A DNA stretch of 64,000 nt from Pempheris klunzingeri (taxonomy: Eukaryota > Chordata > Actinopteri > Acropomatiformes > Pempheridae): assembly GCF_042242105.1 (NCBI RefSeq), contig NC_092027.1, forward strand, positions 2,927,506 to 2,991,505. Reading direction: 5' to 3'. Position 1 is the stretch's first letter; each line of letters begins with the position of its first letter. Under the pieces are notes generated by a model that worked only from the letters and a program-made list of their open reading frames with translations, was not told where the DNA came from and did not search any database. Of the stretch, positions 57,571-64,000 are shown in pieces. The translations under genes and the position numbers were made by a program.

Positions 57571-57958
57571 CTGAAACAGACGCACCGATGACCGAGCAGG
57601 TTAGACGGCTACAAGTTACTGTTACCGCTCACTTAACCAGCGTCTGCTAGCATCCATCAATCACAGCTAGCTAACGTGAACTAACTGCCCAAATCATCCA
57701 CCAACGGTCGCAAAACCCGCTTGTTTTTAGCCTGAACTCAAACACACACACATAAAAACATTCTAAACTGATTAAAATATGTGTAGCGGCGCTAAAACAC
57801 TAACAAATAAACAGAAATAAAGGAGCTACCCCGGCTATTAGCACACGGCTAGGCGCTGCTAGCAGCTTAGCCGAGCCGTTAGCTCCGCCTAGCTTGGCAG
57901 CTAGCTAATTAGCCCGCACACCGCTGCTGGGAAGCGGCTTTTGTTGTTGTTTTCTTAC
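57571..57958 (-). other. ZNF gene leader intron 1 with GCTA-rich stretch
   Basis: Short predicted intron. The 57,836-57,912 part is crowded with TAGC/GCTA words such as GCTAGGCGCTGCTAGCAGC and CAGCTAGCTAATTAGCC. Confidence 0.45.
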
Positions 57959-58380
57959 CTCGCGGCACACGCTGCTCAAAAAGCTCAGAAACACGGCGGT
58001 AAAAGTGTGCAAACATCGAGCGGGGAGTGCGCCGAGAGAGCGGGGTCCCGACTGCCTGTCAGCGGGGCCTTTTTCTTCATCCGTGGAAAAACACTGCGAG
58101 AGGCCTGGCTCTCCATCGGCCCGGGAGGGCTGCTTTTCACTCGCTAACAAAAACTATTTCCGCTGGCCGGGCCCGATAAGTCCATTGTCTGGCGGCCCGC
58201 TGCTGCCGCTCCTCCGCCGGCTCGGCTTCACTCAAACGGCGCCGTTGTTTCCTTTCCGTCGTGTTTTTCCTTCTTTTCTCCACGGCTGGCTGTTTTCCGC
58301 CCTTGTCAGTTTTAGGTGTCCCCCTCCGTAGACGACGGCTCCTCCGATGCTGCGAGCGTTAAAATGGTAGTTTCCTGTCT
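57959..58380 (-). other. ZNF gene non-coding exon 1 and CpG-rich promoter
   Basis: The donor GCGAG/GTAAGA at 57,958 is a near-perfect consensus. Upstream sequence is GC- and CpG-rich to about 58,500 (for example GGCCGCGACCGCACCGCCGC on the plus strand), typical of a housekeeping-type promoter. The exact transcription start is not visible, and the promoter might be bidirectional. Confidence 0.5.
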
Positions 58381-58538
58381 GCATAATGGTTCCGGGTAGA
58401 GCCAGGCACAGGTTGGTCTGTCCGGCCGCGACCGCACCGCCGCCGCTGCCCTCACATCCACCTCTGCCCCTCCGCCTGCAAAATACGCTTTCTATCCAGC
58501 ATGCTGCTCATGAATGAATAAAGCGTGTGTGGCTCTCT

Positions 58539-58540
<2 letters not shown>

Positions 58541-58579
<39 letters not shown>
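58541..58579. repeat. (GT)n microsatellite
   Basis: Perfect GT run of 39 bp next to the CpG-rich promoter. Confidence 0.95.
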
Positions 58580-58580
<1 letters not shown>

Positions 58581-59233
58581 ACGTGTTTACGTACGCGTGC
58601 ATGCATGCTTGCACTTCATTAAAAAAAAAAAAAGAAAGAAAGAAAGATAGCACCGTGCACGGTCGCTGTGTGTCATCAAGCCCCCTGCGTGTGTGTGTGT
58701 GTTTTTGTGAGAGTGTGTGTGTGTTTTCACACGTTTGTGAAATGTTAATGAGTCAATTAAAGATATCATTACGGTGCATGCTGCATAACATTACAAGGTG
58801 TGTGTGTAGGTGTGTGTAAGTGTGTGTGTGCACATGTAATAAAGTAATACACCTGTTGTTGTGATAATATTGAAAACTGGATCTCAAAAACAGAGTAAAC
58901 AAATTCTTTCATAAAATTTAAAGGGTCAGTTCACCCAAATCAACAAGAAGCCCCCCCATCAGACAGCCGTGTGTGTGTGTGTGTTTGGAAGTGTCTGCTG
59001 TCCTTCTAAAGCCATAAAAGTATTGATTGGTTGATTGGTTCACTTCTATATCTGTGCAGGAATTAATAAACTTGTCTAAACGGGTGCTTTTCACTCCATT
59101 TGTCACAAGTACTCACTGTAATGACATCAAATAATCTATAAAAAAAAAAACAAGATAATCTAAATAATGAATGAAACCAGCTCTCCGTGTGGGTCAGAAG
59201 GGTCACTGAGGTGATTAGCGGCCTGCAGCCCCT

Positions 59234-59260
59234 CCTGATCCTGATCCTGATCCTGATCCC
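59234..59260. repeat. (CTGATC)n microsatellite
   Basis: Four to five 6-bp units. Confidence 0.9.
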
Positions 59261-59428
59261 CTCCCCCCCTCCTCCCCTCCTGTAATTTCCTCACTGTCTT
59301 AATTCAAGGACTGTAATGATTTTAATAATTTGTGCTGAGCTGAGGGGGGCGGGGAGCCTCAAATTGCTCCCTGGGGTGCAGAAATAGATGGAGGCGGGGC
59401 TGACGGGAGAGACAATAGTTGGGACCTC

Positions 59429-59449
59429 ACACACACACACACACACACT
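59429..59449. repeat. (CA)n microsatellite
   Basis: Perfect CA run of about 21 bp. Confidence 0.95.
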
Positions 59450-60172
59450 TTTCCTCCACTCACAGACTCCCATTCAAACCACAGTGAGGATCTGATAGTT
59501 ACTATGAACTGTATACTGTGGTTTTAGGTCAGTTTGTGAGAAAGAACAAGTTTAATCAGTCTAGTATTTAGTTAGTTGATCAGCAATGAACTGTTTTAGA
59601 TATTCAGTTAATCATTTATGTCATTCATTAAGAAAAAATGCCCAAAAACTCACCAGTTCCAGTTTCTAAAATGTGAGGATTTGCTGTTTTTTTTTTATTT
59701 TATGTCCTCAGAACTTACATTTTTTGGATAAAACTGGTAATTCAATGTGTCACATTGAGCTCTGAGGACTTTAGATGACAAGTTTTCTTTTTTTAGACTA
59801 ATCATCCATCTAAATATCTAAATAATGATTAGCTGCAGCCATGAAAGTCGCTCTGTGACACTGAATAGAGCTGCAAGGATAATTGCTGTTATTGATTCAT
59901 GTAGATACGATCACTTTGATTAAACAGTTCATCGTTTTGTTAAAAAAAAATATATATATGGGTGAAAACGTGGACAGGTATCCTACAGGCCTTGTTTTGT
60001 CTGATTAACGGCACAAAACCCAAAGTATAGTCAGTAATCAATGAGCAGATCAATACATTTGTTAAATTGTTGAACACTTTTCTGCCAAATAATCAATAAA
60101 TTAACTCTCCACACAAACAGAAAGAGTCAAAATGTACCACATGAGACACAAACAAGCTTTAGTGGGATTTTT

Positions 60173-60178
60173 TTTATT
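60173..60178 (-). terminator. Shisa-family gene polyadenylation signal
   Basis: AATAAA on the minus strand followed within 20-40 nt by a strong GT-rich element. Confidence 0.5.
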
Positions 60179-60410
60179 GTTATTATCAATTAAACAGTAT
60201 GGTTTCTACAAACGCAAGAATTGATCACCAATAACAAAAGGGTTGCACATCTGTGAGACCTTTGTTTGGATATTCTTGGAAATAGACATATAAGGGGATG
60301 TAATAAATAAATGTATCATACAATTTGAGGTATGCAGAGTAGCTTTGAGAATACAAATATGCCCATATATGCCCCCCCCCTCCCCCCTTCCTCCCCCACC
60401 GGTGGTTAAG

Positions 60411-60458
60411 ACACACACACACACACACGCACGCACACACACGCACACACACACACAG
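60411..60458. repeat. (CA)n microsatellite with CG interruptions
   Basis: CA run with several CG dinucleotides. Confidence 0.95.
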
Positions 60459-60928
60459 TTTTACCAGGGGAGCAATTAACTGAACATGGAGTACAACATG
60501 TGTATCAGACCTCTGAAGGTGTGGGGAGAAATGAGACATTAAAAATACGACTGAGTTTTCACGTGTCATTTACACCCGCCCCCCCCACCACCACAACCCC
60601 CCCCCTCCCACCCTCGTTTCCTCTTTTAAAAGTTAATGAGATGTTTTCATTGTAAAAACCACAGAGCCTTTCCAGTCCTGTCAGCCAACGGCGAGTCGCA
60701 GCACACAGCCCACTAAAACAACCAACAGGTTTAGTGCTGCTGCTAAAAAAAAACAAAAAAAACACTTAGATTTGTGTTTTTTCTTTCTTTTTTCCTCTCC
60801 GTTTGGGTGTATTTCAACCCTAAAATGCTGTTTTAAACTCTTCCGTCAATGTGAGCACGAGTGAGCGGGTTGTTTGTTCGAGTCACGACGGCTCATCGGC
60901 CTGGTGGATTGGTGAACCGCCGAGACTC

Positions 60929-60958
60929 GACACAACACGACACGACACGACACGACGC
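60929..60958. repeat. (CGACA)n repeat
   Basis: About five 5-bp units. Confidence 0.85.
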
Positions 60959-61205
60959 ACGCTTCCGGTAGCTTACATGTTCAAACGTTTGGTGAACGTA
61001 GCTCGACAAGAAAAGCTGTGATTGATCAATGCCTCCCCCCCCACCCCCTTTATTTTAATTAAACAACAACAGGCCGTTTTTAAATTTCATTACAAGTTGA
61101 TATGAACATGTCACGACCGCAACTCGGTGGGTCTTTAAAATCGTCTCCATGTGTGCTGAAGACACGACCCGGAGTTTGGTCAAAAATGAGGTTCAGCATT
61201 CCCGA

Positions 61206-61320
61206 AGAAGAAGAAGAAGAAGGAGAAGGAGAAGGAGACGACACAGAGAGAGTTACACACACACACACAAATTAAAACGGACGCATGTACATTTACACAC
61301 ACACACACACACACACACAC
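61206..61320. repeat. (GAA)n, (GGAGAA)n and (CA)n repeats
   Basis: GAA/GGAGAA at 61,206-61,237, then CA runs at 61,253-61,269 and 61,295-61,320. Confidence 0.9.
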
Positions 61321-63518
61321 GCCGTGACATCATAAGTCAGCACTATGACATCACCAACACTGGCTTCTGACATCGTCATGCGGTTCGTCTTTTCTCTTTG
61401 ATTGCATCGGCTCTTTTTGTTTTTTTTATTTTTTTTTTAATTCCACTAGAAAGTTTGAATATTGAAAATCCAGGGTTATACGTTAAGATTCACAGAGATT
61501 TAAAAAAATAAATTACATGTTGAAGTAAAAGACGAAAAAACAAAACAAAAGATCCATGATAAGAGCGTTCAGAGTCTGATCGGAGGGGGGGAATCATCAA
61601 ATGGTAACACTAACGCGTGTCGTGGTAACAGACTCAAAGTGGCTGGCAGGAAGCTTCGCTCGGTCGCCAATCATGTCCGTCAGAGGGGGCGCTGAAAACC
61701 TCGAGCAAGGCCTCACGAGTCCCCTCAAACCCCGTTAACGGGAAATCCAGTGTGATCGGCTGGCAGGTCCATCTAACAGCCAGAAAAACTCAAAAATATA
61801 CAAAATATGACATCTTCACGGCCTCCTTTTCCTCCCACGACAATGCTAATATTCAACAGAAACAAAAAAACAAAAAGTGGTCGTGTGTGTTTTTACATGG
61901 TGCACAAAAGTTCCTTCGCTTTTTGCTTTTTCACTCCAAACACATTAAATGAGAAGATAAATAACTGAATATATAAATAATAGATCAGTGGACGTGTGCA
62001 CGAGCATGCCTCCCAACACGGACACGCACAAGAGATGAGAATGAGAAGCAGACGCTGTACAGAGCACAGACACACAAAGATAATTCGGTATAGCCCTTGG
62101 TGTGAAGTGTCCATTGTCCCCACCGCCCGCCCCACCTTGACCCCACCTTGACCCCCCCACCCCAAACCCCCCCTTTCCCTTCATACGAGGTGAGCAGCTG
62201 AACTCGCGGCAACATGTGGCGTCAGCGGCGAAAGGAAACCCTTCAGCTCTCTATGAAGTCACGATGAGAAGTTCACAATGGCGGCTGAGGGACGTCTGGT
62301 CGGTATCAAAATGTCCGCACGAGGCCGGTTCTTCTTCTTCATGAGCGCTCTAGTTCCAAAACTTTATTCTTACTAATTAATACGCAGAAAGGGTCACAGC
62401 ACAATGTTTCATAGATGATATAGACCCACTGGAGGTCACTGTACAAAGGCTAAAATCATACCGCAAAGTGGATTTTACTCTGAAGGCCCGGTCATTCCAG
62501 GAAGTGGCACAAGAAACTGATCCGCTCGGCGACAGTGACCGCTGGCAGCCGGCGGTGAACGGATCGGTACCACCGATTCCCGTCTCGCCTCAGTGAACCT
62601 TTCACCTTTAGTGAAGGAGGTTAAATACACGAGGACGAAGCGACACGTAGCCGATGAGCTACGACTCTCTAAAACCTCAATATTAGTCAAACTCACTCGT
62701 CACAGTTCACCTAACCTCTTGTAATTTCATCTAAATTTACTGATTTTTGCTACTGATTCTTTTCTCATCTATATGCTGGTGTGACTGGGCCTTTATAGCA
62801 GCAGTTTTGTGTTGACGCAGGTTTCGTTTTCCCCCCAAAAAATGGCTCATGTTTTACTGTTATCAAGCCACAAAGGCAGTCAAGTGACAGCTAACTGCAC
62901 TCGGCTGGGTTCTTTTTTTTTTTTTTTTTGCAAAGAATATTTTACTTTCATTAATTTTCCAATCACAGCTAGAGAGAGAAATGACGGGCAGGTCACATGT
63001 CCAGCCTGTCGGTTACAAACGGGCTGGCTAAAGGATAAATACGCTTTAAACCAAGTATACACAAAGTCCTACAGGGCTCAGTAATGTTAGTACTATTGTT
63101 ATCATCATCAAATACAAAACTCATTTGGTTTTAAATACTTTTTATAAATACAAAGACAAGCAAACCCGTCTGCCTCTGCCTGAGCGCGCTCTCCATCATC
63201 CACAATGGATTCAACGGCAGATGAATCTCCGTCAGAGCTCCGCAGGACTCAGAGGACAGTGCAATAAAACTCAAGGACGATTCGTCTGACTCAGCAGGTA
63301 TCCTTCAATAAAAGTCACAGCGAATACCCAGCAGCCTTCAAACTGCACTCCAATGATATTTTTTGCTCTTTTTAAGTGGACATTTCTGTCTTCCCTTTAC
63401 AAAGAATGGCTGAATATTCTCTTTTTCAACACACAAAGTGGCGAAGAGGAAATCAATTGGCGATACTCACTATGAGGCTAATGTCGTCTTCCACCACTTT
63501 TTGTTTTATGAAGGGGAG

Positions 63519-63543
63519 TGTGTGTGTGTGTGTGTGTGTGTGT
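63519..63543. repeat. (GT)n microsatellite
   Basis: Perfect GT run followed by a G-rich stretch. Confidence 0.95.
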
Positions 63544-63772
63544 GGGGTGGGGGGGGCAGAGTGCAGCCCTGTGAGGCAGCCAGCTGAGAGCAAATCTCTT
63601 CCTCTGTTCTTTTCATAGTTATCTTCCCTTCTCCTCATCATCTCTCCGCTTTGTCTTCCCGCTAAACGCCTCGCCACCTCCCTTTCCTCCGCCTGCACCC
63701 TGCAGCTTCTTCACAAGCCTTCACCTCTCTACTCGCTCTTCGTCTTCCTCTCTCTTTACCTCCCTCGTCCTC

Positions 63773-64000
<228 letters not shown>

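Larger units (their letters stand above)
58381..60150. other. Spacer between ZNF promoter and Shisa 3' end
   Basis: Contains TG, CA and CTGATC repeats and AT-rich DNA. No gene was recognised. Confidence 0.6.
60155..63772 (-). other. Shisa-family gene 3' UTR (inferred)
   Basis: No splice signal interrupts the stretch from the stop codon to AATAAA (plus-strand TTTATT at 60,173-60,178), which is followed by a CTTGTTTGTGTCTCATGTGG downstream element. It contains CA repeats (60,411; 61,253; 61,295), GAA/GGA repeats (61,206) and a CGACA repeat (60,929). Internal signals such as the one near 62,353 could give shorter forms. Confidence 0.5.

Overview
The window is vertebrate nuclear DNA, most likely from a percomorph teleost. 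Pointers are three multi-exon or UTR-rich vertebrate genes, very abundant (CA)n, (GA)n and trinucleotide microsatellites, teleost-style LINE 3' tails, and GTTAGCATGCTAAC-type dispersed repeats. No prokaryotic, plasmid or viral gene cluster was seen. All recognisable genes lie on the minus strand.

Layout: 1-12.1 kb is repeat-rich with no supported gene. A near-perfect 551-bp palindromic element sits at 12,101-12,651. From about 12,990 to 41,330 runs the PAR-bZIP gene dbp: 3' UTR 12,990-16,859, coding exons at 16,860-17,075, 19,639-19,892, 34,314-34,539, 34,687-34,955 and 39,958-40,153, and a GC-box/CRE promoter-like block at 41,257-41,327. A second promoter-like block at 43,430-43,620 carries two tandem CCAAT+RORE modules. 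After AT-rich DNA with LINE tails comes a single-coding-exon C2H2 zinc-finger gene (49,084-53,274, 1,396 aa, 12 fingers), best matched to ZNF865. It has a 1.3-kb 3' UTR, two predicted non-coding 5' exons (57,460-57,570 and from 57,959 up) and a CpG-rich promoter near 58.0-58.5 kb. The right edge (63,773-64,000) is the C-terminal coding end of a Shisa/CKAMP-family gene, probably shisa7, with a 3.6-kb 3' UTR down to about 60,155.

The dbp model is phase-consistent: coding lengths 196+269+226+254+216 = 1,161 nt, giving 386 aa ending in a complete basic region and leucine zipper. DBP is a circadian output transcription factor, which makes the tandem ROREs 3.3 kb upstream of its ATG worth testing. 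The ZNF and Shisa neighbours resemble the human 19q13.3-q13.4 neighbourhood (DBP; ZNF865 and SHISA7), which supports the assignments.

The most notable observations are the CCAAT/RORE duplication, a 147-nt phase-0 dbp intron with no stop codon (retention would add 49 residues), the >98% identical palindromic element with a Cys-rich mini-ORF, an inverted GC-box pair around an octamer, and a start-stop mini-uORF in the ZNF leader. All calls come from reading the sequence; no database search was run.
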